From: UBA1081 sp964613045
GTDB taxonomy: Bacteria > Bacillota > Clostridia > Oscillospirales > Acutalibacteraceae
DNA length: 28,316 nt
Reading direction: 5' to 3'
Assembly: GCA_964613045.1 (NCBI GenBank)
Contig: CAZTFS010000014.1
Location: 1-28,316 of the forward strand
Shown: positions 1-8,031 of the stretch, piece after piece
Layout of the letters: the number at the start of each line of letters is the position of its first letter
Numbering within the stretch: the stretch's first letter is position 1
Translations under genes and position numbers: made by a program
The notes under the pieces: model-generated
What the model was told of the DNA's origin: nothing
The model's input: only the letters and a program-made list of their open reading frames with translations
Databases searched by the model: none

Positions 1-806
1 ACAACGGGAACAGCTATTTTGGCAAGCATTTTTGCGATTTCCTTGCCTGACTTCGCAGGTGGAGAGTTATTCAGCTCTTCCGCCGTTATCTTATCGCCGA
101 CCACCTTGTGTCTTATCATAAGGAATATAAGAGATGTAACGGCACCCATGGTTACGCCGAAAATGGAAGCCGCAGCCGCATAAGGAGCAAGAGCGAGAAC
201 TGCCTCCTCAGCTGTACTGCACTCAGTTCCGAAAACGGAAAGCCCCTGCTCATAACAGCTCATACCGTATTTCTGCACAGCCCATGCAAGTCCCAGACCG
301 AAAACAAGCTTACCCACAACTTCACACATCTGAGAAATTGCAGAGGGGTTCTGATTGCGAAGTCCCGAATAATAACCTCTGTAGGTTGCCATTACGCAAC
401 AAACAAAAACAGCAGGTGCTATCATTATTATAGAAGGCAATGAGCCCTTTGCATCCGTTGCGATAACATAAGGATATGCAAGAGCAAGAAGTACGACCGT
501 ACCCAGCAAGCCTGTTACAAAGAACAATCTGAATGCGACCTTGAATATCTTTTTTACGTCGTTAAAATGTCCTTCAGCAACACTCTGAGATACAAGTTTG
601 GATATGGCTACAGGTAAGCCTGCCATGGATATGTTATATACGGGAATATAGATATTGTACGCTGTTCCCGTATAACCTCTTCCTACCGTGCCGATGACCT
701 CGGTAAGCGGGATCTTATACAGCACACCGATGATCTCGACAAATGCGGTTGCGATGACGAGCACAAGTGCACCGTTAAGCAAAGATTGTTTTTTGCGTCC
801 GCCCAT
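1..806 (-). CDS. MOP-superfamily flippase (SpoVB/YtgP type), 3' end outside window
   Basis: This is a partial gene. The first ~268 residues are present and the frame stays open to the window edge. The N-terminus is a short basic leader (MGGRKKQSLL) followed by a series of hydrophobic segments. These are typical of polytopic exporters of the MOP superfamily, which flip lipid-linked sugars or lipid II across the membrane. The stretch RGYYSGLRN followed by NPSAISQ matches the pattern of the PST/SpoVB/YtgP group (my recollection of the family; no search run). Full-length relatives are about 500 residues, so roughly half is missing. ATG at 806 has AAAGGA about 13 bases upstream, a rather long spacing, but no better in-frame start exists. 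It lies 28 bp after hemZ and is probably the next gene of the recJ operon. Whether it serves spore cortex (SpoVB-like), general peptidoglycan (YtgP/MurJ-like) or another polysaccharide cannot be decided here. Confidence 0.8.
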   Translation of the reverse strand, partial: MGGRKKQSLLNGALVLVIATAFVEIIGVLYKIPLTEVIGTVGRGYTGTAYNIYIPVYNISMAGLPVAISKLVSQSVAEGHFNDVKKIFKVAFRLFFVTGLLGTVVLLALAYPYVIATDAKGSLPSIIMIAPAVFVCCVMATYRGYYSGLRNQNPSAISQMCEVVGKLVFGLGLAWAVQKYGMSCYEQGLSVFGTECSTAEEAVLALAPYAAAASIFGVTMGAVTSLIFLMIRHKVVGDKITAEELNNSPPAKSGKEIAKMLAKIAVPV

Positions 807-834
807 TTGATATGACCGTTCCTTTCAGTTTATA

Positions 835-2292
835 TTAAATTCCGAGGCTCCTGTAAAATTCAGCAATCTTTCTCTTACGCTCGGACTGTTCGCTGAATCT
901 GTTTATGTATTCATAGGGATATTTGAAGTTAAAAATGCGTTCGATCCTGTTTTCAAAAGGTGATCTGAGCCTTGTGACAGCACCGCCGCCTGCGGCAAGA
1001 ACCGTGTGAACTTCTTCCATCATATATATATTATACAAGCACTCCATATCATTCCTGCACCATCCCACATTTTCATTATTGCCCACGGATTTGCTCTGAC
1101 GGTACATATAATAAGGAAAATATCCGTTTTCATTGAGCTGAGATGTGGAATAAGCAAGCATTTTATCGGTGCATTTCACTACAGATGACTGCTCACCGCC
1201 CGTAACGATGTTTGCGGCACGTTTCAGTGCAAGAGTATGAACCGTAATATTCTCGGGATTCATTGAAATCGCCTTATCAATGCTCATACAGAAGCTCTCA
1301 TAAGTGTCTGAGGGCAAGCCTGCAATAAAATCCATGTTTATATTGTCAAAGCCGAGCTCACGTGCCATATAAAATGCGTTTTCGGTCATTTCGGGAGTGT
1401 GATTTCTGCCGATAGCCTTCAGAACTTCTCCGTTAAAGGTCTGAGGATTGATGCTTATTCTGGAAACACCTGCATTTTTCATAATTTTAAGCTTTTCTTC
1501 ATTCAATGTATCGGGTCTGCCCGCTTCAACGGTATATTCACGGATCTTTGACACATCAAAATACCTGCTTACCGCATCGGTAACAGCCTTAAGCTCAGCC
1601 TCGGGCAAAGATGTGGGCGTACCGCCGCCGAAATATACGGTTTCAAGCTTAAGCCCCAGACTGTCCGCAATTGCGGATATCTCCTCAAGCTCCTGTCCCA
1701 GAAGTTTTATATAATCCGGTATAAGCTTCTTTGCCTGACTTATGGAATGAGACACGAACGAGCAATAACTGCAACGTGTAGGACAGAAAGGTATTGATAC
1801 ATACAATGAATATGACTTGGACTCAGACAAAGCAATTATCTTTTCCTGAGCACCTGCAACATTCAATGCAAGCCTTGTTTTATCCTCTGAAACATAAAGA
1901 CCGTTTCTGAAATATTCAACAGCTTTTTCCTCTCCCTCGGAAAGGATAAGATTTCTCAAAAGTTTTGCAGGTCTTACGCCGGTAACGATACCCCATGAGG
2001 GCTTATAATCGCAAATATCGGAAAAAATATTATAAAGCATCTGAGCGAGCACAAGCTCCTGCTCAGTTTCGTCAGCAGTCGTTTTTACTTCACGGCTGTA
2101 AATTTTTCCCGCAAAGCTTACCTTACAGGACATAAAAACACTGCCGTCCTTGACAAAACGTTCGGTTATTATATGATCCGAATCGCTTTCGGGCAGTGTG
2201 TATATAGTGTTTATTTTTTCAAGGGGAAAAAATATTCTTATTACATTTTCGGTTTCGTATCTGAAATCATGGTTCAGAACAGAAAGTATCAT
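835..2292 (-). CDS. hemZ: Radical SAM coproporphyrinogen III oxidase-like protein HemZ
   Basis: This 485-residue protein belongs to the oxygen-independent coproporphyrinogen oxidase-like radical SAM family, HemZ branch, which is usually about 490-500 residues with an extra N-terminal domain of ~160 residues before the radical SAM core. The cluster-binding CxxxCxxC is at C170, C174 and C177, and the SAM-contacting GGGTPT is at 222-227. The cytoplasmic enzyme would decarboxylate coproporphyrinogen III in heme synthesis, or act on a related substrate. No other heme gene is in the window, so the substrate is inferred from the family only. Its ATG overlaps the stop of the upstream hydrolase (ATGA), with a GGAG ribosome site 6 bases before it, indicating translational coupling. 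The position downstream of recJ, relA and dtd matches other Firmicutes. Confidence 0.88.
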   Translation of the reverse strand: MILSVLNHDFRYETENVIRIFFPLEKINTIYTLPESDSDHIITERFVKDGSVFMSCKVSFAGKIYSREVKTTADETEQELVLAQMLYNIFSDICDYKPSWGIVTGVRPAKLLRNLILSEGEEKAVEYFRNGLYVSEDKTRLALNVAGAQEKIIALSESKSYSLYVSIPFCPTRCSYCSFVSHSISQAKKLIPDYIKLLGQELEEISAIADSLGLKLETVYFGGGTPTSLPEAELKAVTDAVSRYFDVSKIREYTVEAGRPDTLNEEKLKIMKNAGVSRISINPQTFNGEVLKAIGRNHTPEMTENAFYMARELGFDNINMDFIAGLPSDTYESFCMSIDKAISMNPENITVHTLALKRAANIVTGGEQSSVVKCTDKMLAYSTSQLNENGYFPYYMYRQSKSVGNNENVGWCRNDMECLYNIYMMEEVHTVLAAGGGAVTRLRSPFENRIERIFNFKYPYEYINRFSEQSERKRKIAEFYRSLGI

Positions 2293-2915
2293 TTTTTACT
2301 CCATTTAATATAAGGGTTAAGTTTTCGCTCTATTTCAAGGGTGCTTGTGCCTTCATGTCCCGGAAAGACCTTATAATCACCCTCAAGAGAAAAAAGTCTG
2401 TGGACAGATGCATGTAGCACGGGGAAGCTTCCGCCGGGAAAATCAGTTCTGCCGACACTGCGGCAAAACAGCGTATCTCCCGTAAAAAGAAAGTTCTTAT
2501 ATTTGTATGTCACACCGCCCGTTGTATGTCCGGGAGTATGAAGAACGGTTATCTCACCGTCACCGAATTTCAGCGTATCATTGTCGTAAAGCTGAATATC
2601 CGCTTCTGCTTTTTCATTACAGGCTATTCCGAAGCCTCTGCCGAGACTTAAAAGATCATCACCGAGACACTGAGCATCAAGGGAATGTATTGCAATCTTT
2701 GCTTCGGGGTGAAGACGTTTCAATTCATAAACACCGTTGATATGATCAAAATGACCGTGAGTCAGGAGTATATATTTAACGGTATCCCCTTTTAATGCAT
2801 CAGCTATCTCTTTTGTACATTCGCCGCAGTCAATCACGGCAACGTCGCCTGTTGCATCATCTTTTAAAATATAACAGTTTGCAGAAACAGGGCCTGCAAC
2901 AAAAGTTTTTATCAT
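2289..2915 (-). CDS. Metallo-beta-lactamase-fold hydrolase (glyoxalase II-like)
   Basis: This 208-residue cytoplasmic protein has the full metal-binding set of the metallo-beta-lactamase fold: H53, H55, D57 and H58 in THGHFDH, H130 in HTPGHTTGG, D147 in FTGDTLF and H187 in FPGHEG. The compact size and the GDTLF...GRTDFPGG segment are typical of the small glyoxalase II-like group found in Firmicutes next to dtd and relA (YqgX-like), so a thioester hydrolase activity is likely. The physiological substrate is not known. The gene starts 8 bp after dtd with an AGGTGA ribosome site and overlaps hemZ by 4 bp, so it sits inside the operon. Confidence 0.85.
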   Translation of the reverse strand: MIKTFVAGPVSANCYILKDDATGDVAVIDCGECTKEIADALKGDTVKYILLTHGHFDHINGVYELKRLHPEAKIAIHSLDAQCLGDDLLSLGRGFGIACNEKAEADIQLYDNDTLKFGDGEITVLHTPGHTTGGVTYKYKNFLFTGDTLFCRSVGRTDFPGGSFPVLHASVHRLFSLEGDYKVFPGHEGTSTLEIERKLNPYIKWSKK

Positions 2916-2923
2916 GCTTTCAC

Positions 2924-3382
2924 CTATTTAACATGCCATATGTCAGTATCGTAAAGTATGGTAACAGGTCCGTCGTTGACAATGGAAACTTCCATTTCAG
3001 CGGCAAAAATGCCATGTTCAACTTTTCTTACACCGTTCTTTTTAAGGCATTCCATGTAATATTCATACAGCTCGTTTGCCGTTTCGGGATCGGCTGACGG
3101 CGTAAATGAAGGTCTGTTACCCTTTTTTACATCGGCACACAGAGTAAACTGAGATACAACGAGAATCTCACCGTCGATATCAAGTACGGACTTATTCATC
3201 TTATCATTTTCATCGCAGAAGATACGCAGTGCAGAGGTCTTGTTCGCCATGATCTCTGCATGAGCTTTCGTGTCACCCTCCATAACGCCTAAAAGAACGA
3301 GATAACCGTGCCCTACAGAGCCTACTACTTCATTATCGACCTTTACCGATGATGATTTTACACGCTGAATTACCGCTTTCAT
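2924..3382 (-). CDS. dtd: D-aminoacyl-tRNA deacylase
   Basis: This 152-residue protein is the normal full length for Dtd, which hydrolyses D-amino acids mischarged onto tRNA and keeps them out of translation. Both family signatures are present: SQFTL at 77-81, which forms the catalytic pocket, and the Gly-cisPro motif in NDGPVT at 136-141, which rejects L-amino acids. The N-terminal MKAVIQRV is also typical. The start overlaps the stop of the upstream PspC gene (ATGA) and has a strong GGAGG site 6 bases ahead. Proximity to relA is a common Firmicutes arrangement and links tRNA quality control with the stringent response. Confidence 0.96.
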   Translation of the reverse strand: MKAVIQRVKSSSVKVDNEVVGSVGHGYLVLLGVMEGDTKAHAEIMANKTSALRIFCDENDKMNKSVLDIDGEILVVSQFTLCADVKKGNRPSFTPSADPETANELYEYYMECLKKNGVRKVEHGIFAAEMEVSIVNDGPVTILYDTDIWHVK

Positions 3383-3636
3383 TGATTTCCTCCGTTATTG
3401 AAGTTATTAAAGTCGTTAAAGTTATTATAATCCGTATAGCTTCTGTAATCGGGTCTTTTCGGAATAACGAGCCATGCGATAATATACGCAAGCACACCCG
3501 AACCGACTATCATTGAAAACAGAACCAACAAAAGTCTTACAAGCGTTGAATCAATATCAAAATATTCGGCTATGCCGCCGCACACGCCTGCTATTTTCTT
3601 ATCTGTATCCGAAAGATACAGTTTTTTCTTTTCCAT
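3379..3636 (-). CDS. PspC-domain small membrane protein
   Basis: This 85-residue protein has an N-terminal PspC domain (residues ~1-62) with the signature KKIAGVCGGIAEYFDID, then one hydrophobic segment (~36-57) ending in WLVIPKRP. The tail (~65-85) is rich in Asn, Phe and Tyr with a repeating NNF/NDF pattern. PspC domains occur in envelope-stress and membrane-associated regulators; the specific role here is unknown. I placed the start at ATG 3636, not at the GTG three codons upstream, because AGGAG lies 8 bases before the ATG and overlaps the GTG. It lies 15 bp after relA and overlaps dtd by 4 bp, so it is inserted between two genes that are often neighbours in Firmicutes. Confidence 0.85.
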   Translation of the reverse strand: MEKKKLYLSDTDKKIAGVCGGIAEYFDIDSTLVRLLLVLFSMIVGSGVLAYIIAWLVIPKRPDYRSYTDYNNFNDFNNFNNGGNQ

Positions 3637-3651
3637 CTTCAACACTCCTCC

Positions 3652-5847
3652 CTATGAACCTGATCGTTCAATTTTCAGTATTCCGTTTATTTTCATAAGC
3701 TTTGATGTGATCGCCTTAAGATGCTCAGCATTATTTACCGAAATTGTCATGTAAATAAGAAATGTTCCGTCCTTGGGGTCACGTGTGTTGACATTGTGTA
3801 TCATAACGTGCATATTTGCAAGAGCAACCGAAACATCGGCAAGCATGGACATTCTGTCTATGCAGGATATGGCAAGCGTCGCATTGAAGCCCTGTGTACC
3901 GGTATTCTCCCAGTATACCTTCAGCCATCTTTCAGGTTCAGCACTGCTTTCGATATTTTTCGGAACATTGGGACAGTCACGCTTATGAACCGATACGCCG
4001 TGTCCACGGGTTATAAATCCCACGATATCGTCACCGGGAATAGGTCCGCAGCATTTTGAAAGTTTTACAAGGCAATTATCAATACCTTCAACTATAACGC
4101 CGTCACCGCTGGAACGCTTGGGCTTTACGAGTTTTATCTCCGTTTGAACAGGCTGTGAAGCAGCCATTATCTTTGCGACTTCGTCACGTATCTGCGACAT
4201 TATCCTCGAAATGCTGATACCGCCGTATCCGATAGCCGCATAAAAATCGTCAGCCGAATTAAGATGCTGCTTATCCGTAAGTGTTTCAAGAAGCAGCATG
4301 TACTGTTCGTCGTCAAGACGGACATTTATCTTTCTGAGTTCACGATCAAATTCAGCTTTGCCGGCAACAATGTTTTCGTCACGCTTTTCCTTCTTGAACC
4401 ATGAACGTATCTTGGATCTTGCGGCACTCGTCTTTACTATTTTAAGCCAGTCACGGCTCGGACCTTTTCCCTGCTGAGAAGATGTAAGGATCTCAACTAT
4501 CTCACCTGTTTTGACCTCGTAATCAATGGGAACTATCCTGCCGTCAACCTTGGCACCTGTCATTTTGTTTCCCACTGCCGAATGAATGGCATAGGCAAAG
4601 TCTATTACAGTTGAGCCCAACGGAAGACATATAACCGTACCCTTTGGCGTGATAACGAAGACCTCTTCCGAAGTGAGATCACTTTTTATATCCTGTACAA
4701 TATCGCCTGCGTTACCCGACTCCTGCTGACTTTCAAGCATCTGACGTATCCATACAAGACGTTTATCAACATCCCTGTCATTTCTGCCCATTTTATACTT
4801 CCAATGAGCAGCAATACCGTATTCAGCATTGCGGTGCATATCCCATGTTCTTATCTGAACTTCAAAGGGGATGCCCTCACCGCCGATAAGCGTTGTATGA
4901 AGAGACTGATACATATTAGGCTTCGGATTTGAGATATAATCCTTGAATCTGCCGGGAATGGAATGAAACATGTCGTGAACAAGTCCCAGACAGTTATAAC
5001 AGTCAACTACAGTATCAACAATAATTCTTATGGCATATATATCATATATCTGATCGAAGCTCTTGCCTCCGATAAACATTTTTCGGTATATTCCGTGAAC
5101 GCTCTTGATTCTGCCGTCAACCTTCGCATCTTTGATAGTTTCGTGAACACGGTCGGTTATGCGGGTCTGTATCTGCTTGAGAAATTCAAGCCGCTGAGAA
5201 CTCTGAATCTCAAGACGGGTCTCAATATCATGATACGCAACAGGATCAAGAAAGCTGATAGATCTGTCCTCAAGCTCTTCCTTGAACGCTCTGATACCCA
5301 AACGGTGGGCGATGGGTGCGTATATTTCAAGTGTCTCCTTAGCGGTAAGTCTGCGTTTTTCCTCGGGAACATACTGCAGTGTGCGTATATTATGAACACG
5401 GTCGGCAAGCTTTATAATGATGACTCGGATATCCTGAGACATGGCAATAAGCATTTTTCTCAGGTTTTCAGCCTGCTGTTCTTCACGGCTGGATATCTGC
5501 ACACGGCTGATCTTTGTCACACCGTCAACCAGAAGAGCTATCTCGTCACCGAAAAGCTCCTTTATATCACTGAGTTCATACTCAGTGTCCTCAACCACAT
5601 CGTGAAGCATGGCTGCGGCAACCGAAGGCATATCCATGCCCAGTTCATCGAACAGAATTGTCGAAACGGCAATAGGATGAATAATATACGGCTCACCTGA
5701 TCTGCGTCGCTGTTCTCCGTGTGCCTCATTGGCAAGATTGAATGCTTTATCTATTACAGCGATGCTCTCTTCGGAAAAGACATTATTAAATTTTTTTCTC
5801 AGTTTGTCATACAATTCTCTGCCTGTACTGACAGCGGATTCACGCAT
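3652..5847 (-). CDS. relA: Bifunctional (p)ppGpp synthetase/hydrolase (RelA/SpoT homologue)
   Basis: This 731-residue long RSH protein makes and degrades the alarmone (p)ppGpp in the cytoplasm and controls the stringent response. In order it has: an HD hydrolase domain with an intact HDVVED at 82-87; a synthetase domain with GRIKSVHGIYRKM (245-257), YDIYAIRIIVD (268-278), NPKPNMYQSLHT (307-318) and QIRT (331-334); a TGS domain (~395-456); and a C-terminal ACT domain (~655-731). Both catalytic centres look intact, so it should be bifunctional as in other Firmicutes. An upstream in-frame extension of 27 codons would run into the end of recJ. I chose ATG 5847 because GAAGGTG lies about 5 bases before it and it clears the recJ stop by 13 bp. 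The apt gene often found between recJ and relA in Bacillus is absent. Confidence 0.96.
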   Translation of the reverse strand: MRESAVSTGRELYDKLRKKFNNVFSEESIAVIDKAFNLANEAHGEQRRRSGEPYIIHPIAVSTILFDELGMDMPSVAAAMLHDVVEDTEYELSDIKELFGDEIALLVDGVTKISRVQISSREEQQAENLRKMLIAMSQDIRVIIIKLADRVHNIRTLQYVPEEKRRLTAKETLEIYAPIAHRLGIRAFKEELEDRSISFLDPVAYHDIETRLEIQSSQRLEFLKQIQTRITDRVHETIKDAKVDGRIKSVHGIYRKMFIGGKSFDQIYDIYAIRIIVDTVVDCYNCLGLVHDMFHSIPGRFKDYISNPKPNMYQSLHTTLIGGEGIPFEVQIRTWDMHRNAEYGIAAHWKYKMGRNDRDVDKRLVWIRQMLESQQESGNAGDIVQDIKSDLTSEEVFVITPKGTVICLPLGSTVIDFAYAIHSAVGNKMTGAKVDGRIVPIDYEVKTGEIVEILTSSQQGKGPSRDWLKIVKTSAARSKIRSWFKKEKRDENIVAGKAEFDRELRKINVRLDDEQYMLLLETLTDKQHLNSADDFYAAIGYGGISISRIMSQIRDEVAKIMAASQPVQTEIKLVKPKRSSGDGVIVEGIDNCLVKLSKCCGPIPGDDIVGFITRGHGVSVHKRDCPNVPKNIESSAEPERWLKVYWENTGTQGFNATLAISCIDRMSMLADVSVALANMHVMIHNVNTRDPKDGTFLIYMTISVNNAEHLKAITSKLMKINGILKIERSGS

Positions 5848-5860
5848 AATGACACCTTCT

Positions 5861-7900
5861 TTATTCGATATAACCGAGCCTTTCGAGCAACTTTGAGCTT
5901 GATAAGGATACCTTTGCGGCATTTTCAACTACACTGTAACAGCCGTTTTCGTTTTTTATAAGATTCAGCTCGCACAAGGCATCAAGAGTCACCTGTACCT
6001 TACAGGTCATGGCTGAACCTGCTCCTAATCGCACTGCGATCTGTTCTGCAGTGAAAATGCAGGACTTTTTGCTTTTAATAAAGCGGAAAACGGCAGCGGT
6101 AAACGCTCTGTCGGGACAAGCTGAAAAACGCTCAGCCTCCGTTATTTTCATACCTTTTCGTATCTTATTGTAAAGTAAATCGCTTGCAAAGTAATCTTCA
6201 TCCGTAAAGGCAGAATCCTTTACAGCCTTTATGTAAATATTGGGCTTAATTTCCCCTCTGAACTCATTTTTATCAACAGTTACAGCCAGATCGACCACAT
6301 CGCCGATATCATAGGGGAAGCTTTCAGCAGACATACCGAAATACACGGCACTGAACTGAGTAAGCTTTTTTTCAAAACTCAATCGGATATGTTTACCGGT
6401 CGCACCCAGAGGCTTTATTCCTGTGATCGTAACTTTATAAAGACCGAAGACAGGCTGAGGATTTTCTGCACCGAAAGGTTCAAGGGCAGAAATTGTATCG
6501 ATAAGCCCGATATTGATTGTTGTAGGGTTAAGCTTACAATCAAGCCTGAGCACAGGATAAAACAATGACAATTTTTCCGCATACTCATTTATTCTGTTTC
6601 TGAATTCATCTATCTTATCATCTGAAACGGAAAATCCTGCCGCAAGAGTATGACCGCCAAAACGGACAAGCAGATCTTTTGAATCAGAAAGTGCATCAAA
6701 AAGAGAAAATCCTTCAATACTTCTGCATGAGCCTTTTGCTTCACCGCTGCCGTCTTTTGCGATAACTATCGCAGGTTTGCCGTATCTGTCAACAAGCTTT
6801 GAAGCCACAATACCTATAACGCCTGCATGCCAGTTATCACCGTCAACAACAAGTACCTTTGAATATTTCAGACTGTCATCGTTTTCGATCCGGTTTACAG
6901 CTTCCTGAACAATACCCGCTTCGGTGTCCTGTCTCATAATATTGAAGCCGTCAAGCTGTTTAGCAAGAATTTCTGCATCCGTTTCATCCTCCGCAAGAAG
7001 AAGCTTCAACGCAACAGAAGCTTCTTGAATTCTGCCTGCGGCATTTATCCTCGGAGCGACGGTAAAAGCTACATTTGTGGAAGTAAATTCTTTATCCTGA
7101 TAGCCTGCAACCTTTTTCAGTGCATTTATACCAACTCTCGGAGAATCGTTAAGAGCCTGTATACCCCTTACTGCAAGTGTGCGGTTTTCACCCTTCAGGG
7201 GAACGATGTCGGCAATTGTGCCTATCGCAACGATATCCGCAAAATCAGCAAGAACAGAATCGCAGTCGCCGTCCTCCAGTGCGGCAGCAAGCTTGAACGC
7301 AACACCTACGCCTGCAAGCTCCTTGAAGGGGCTTGTATCATCTGAACGGTGAGGATTTACAACGGCAACAGCATCGGGAAGAACATCTCCCGGCTGATGA
7401 TGATCCGTTATGACAAGGTCTATACCTTTACTTTTTATATATTCTGCCTCATTGACTGAATTTATTCCGTTATCCACGGTTATAATAAGTTTTACACCCT
7501 GCTCGGCAAGAGAATCCACGGCATTATTATGAAGTCCGTAGCCCTCTTCCATTCTTGAGGGGATGTAATATGTAACATAAGCACCTATCGCCTCAAGATA
7601 GAGGTACAAAAGTGCTGTTGCCGTAACTCCGTCGGCATCATAATCTCCGTAGACGGCAATTTTCTCATAATTATCAACGGCTTTGCGGATACGGTTCACC
7701 GCTTTTTCCATATCCTTGACAAGAAACGGATCGGACAGCTCACCGTCATTTTCAAGAAAGCCTGCAACATCTTCAGGGGTTATTATACCTCTCGAATTAA
7801 GCAAAAGAACAGCAAATTCATCATAGCCGTATTCGTATGCAAGCTGAGCAGCCTGTTTTTTATCAAATGACGAAACACGCCAGAATTTACGGCTCAACAA
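5861..7900 (-). CDS. recJ: Single-stranded-DNA exonuclease RecJ
   Basis: This 679-residue DHH-superfamily 5'-3' single-strand exonuclease acts in recombinational and mismatch repair. It shows the DYDADG metal motif (86-91), TVDNG (141-145), the DHH motif (166-168), and the DHHA1 motif GGH (415-417) with an OB-fold region after it. The C-terminal ~100 residues look like a short winged-helix extension. Bacillus RecJ is about 100 residues longer, so this tail is a shorter variant, not an obvious truncation. The start is non-ATG: two consecutive TTG codons (7900 and 7897) follow AAAGGA by 6 and 9 bases, and there is no ATG near the N-terminus. It is the first gene of the operon and is divergent from dpaA. 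Confidence 0.94.
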   Translation of the reverse strand: MLSRKFWRVSSFDKKQAAQLAYEYGYDEFAVLLLNSRGIITPEDVAGFLENDGELSDPFLVKDMEKAVNRIRKAVDNYEKIAVYGDYDADGVTATALLYLYLEAIGAYVTYYIPSRMEEGYGLHNNAVDSLAEQGVKLIITVDNGINSVNEAEYIKSKGIDLVITDHHQPGDVLPDAVAVVNPHRSDDTSPFKELAGVGVAFKLAAALEDGDCDSVLADFADIVAIGTIADIVPLKGENRTLAVRGIQALNDSPRVGINALKKVAGYQDKEFTSTNVAFTVAPRINAAGRIQEASVALKLLLAEDETDAEILAKQLDGFNIMRQDTEAGIVQEAVNRIENDDSLKYSKVLVVDGDNWHAGVIGIVASKLVDRYGKPAIVIAKDGSGEAKGSCRSIEGFSLFDALSDSKDLLVRFGGHTLAAGFSVSDDKIDEFRNRINEYAEKLSLFYPVLRLDCKLNPTTINIGLIDTISALEPFGAENPQPVFGLYKVTITGIKPLGATGKHIRLSFEKKLTQFSAVYFGMSAESFPYDIGDVVDLAVTVDKNEFRGEIKPNIYIKAVKDSAFTDEDYFASDLLYNKIRKGMKITEAERFSACPDRAFTAAVFRFIKSKKSCIFTAEQIAVRLGAGSAMTCKVQVTLDALCELNLIKNENGCYSVVENAAKVSLSSSKLLERLGYIE

Positions 7901-7927
7901 AATCAGTCCTTTAAAATATAATATAAT

Positions 7928-7956
7928 ATTATAAAATATTCTGACAAAAAATACAA
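7928..7956 (-). promoter_or_regulatory. Predicted sigma-A promoter of the recJ-relA operon
   Basis: Reading the minus strand, TTGTAT (7956-7951) and a perfect TATAAT (7933-7928) are separated by 17 bases. The -35 element is weak (TTG matches) but the -10 is consensus. Transcription would begin near 7921, about 20 bases before the recJ TTG start. The region is very A+T rich, so chance matches are possible. Confidence 0.55.
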
Positions 7957-7986
7957 TGCTTTAGCGGTATTTTTTTAATATCAATC

Positions 7987-8014
7987 ACCCGAAAGTCTGC
8001 CACGGCATAGAATA
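7987..8014 (+). promoter_or_regulatory. Predicted sigma-K promoter of dpaAB
   Basis: AC at 7987-7988 and CATAGAATA at 8006-8014 are separated by 17 bases. This fits the Bacillus subtilis sigma-K consensus (AC, 16-17 bases, CATAnnnTA) exactly. Dipicolinate synthase genes are made in the mother cell late in sporulation, so the match makes biological sense. Transcription would start around 8020-8021, inside or just before the AGGAGG ribosome site at 8019-8024. The leader would therefore be extremely short. No sigma-A-like promoter is evident on this strand. Confidence 0.6.
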
Positions 8015-8031
8015 TCACAGGAGGAACAGCT

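Noticed and set aside
108..443. A plus-strand open frame of 111 codons inside the flippase gene
   Set aside because: It is antisense to a clear membrane-protein coding frame, has Cys/His/Ser-rich low-quality composition and lacks a ribosome site.
3400..3430. Short tandem repeats (GTTATTAAAG-like units) at the 3' end of the PspC gene as a possible regulatory repeat
   Set aside because: They are explained by the coding of the Asn/Phe-rich tail; there is no sign of a longer array or of function at the DNA level.
4963..5700. A long plus-strand open frame (245 codons) opposite relA
   Set aside because: It is the antisense shadow of the conserved hydrolase and synthetase domains of the (p)ppGpp enzyme; no family resemblance.
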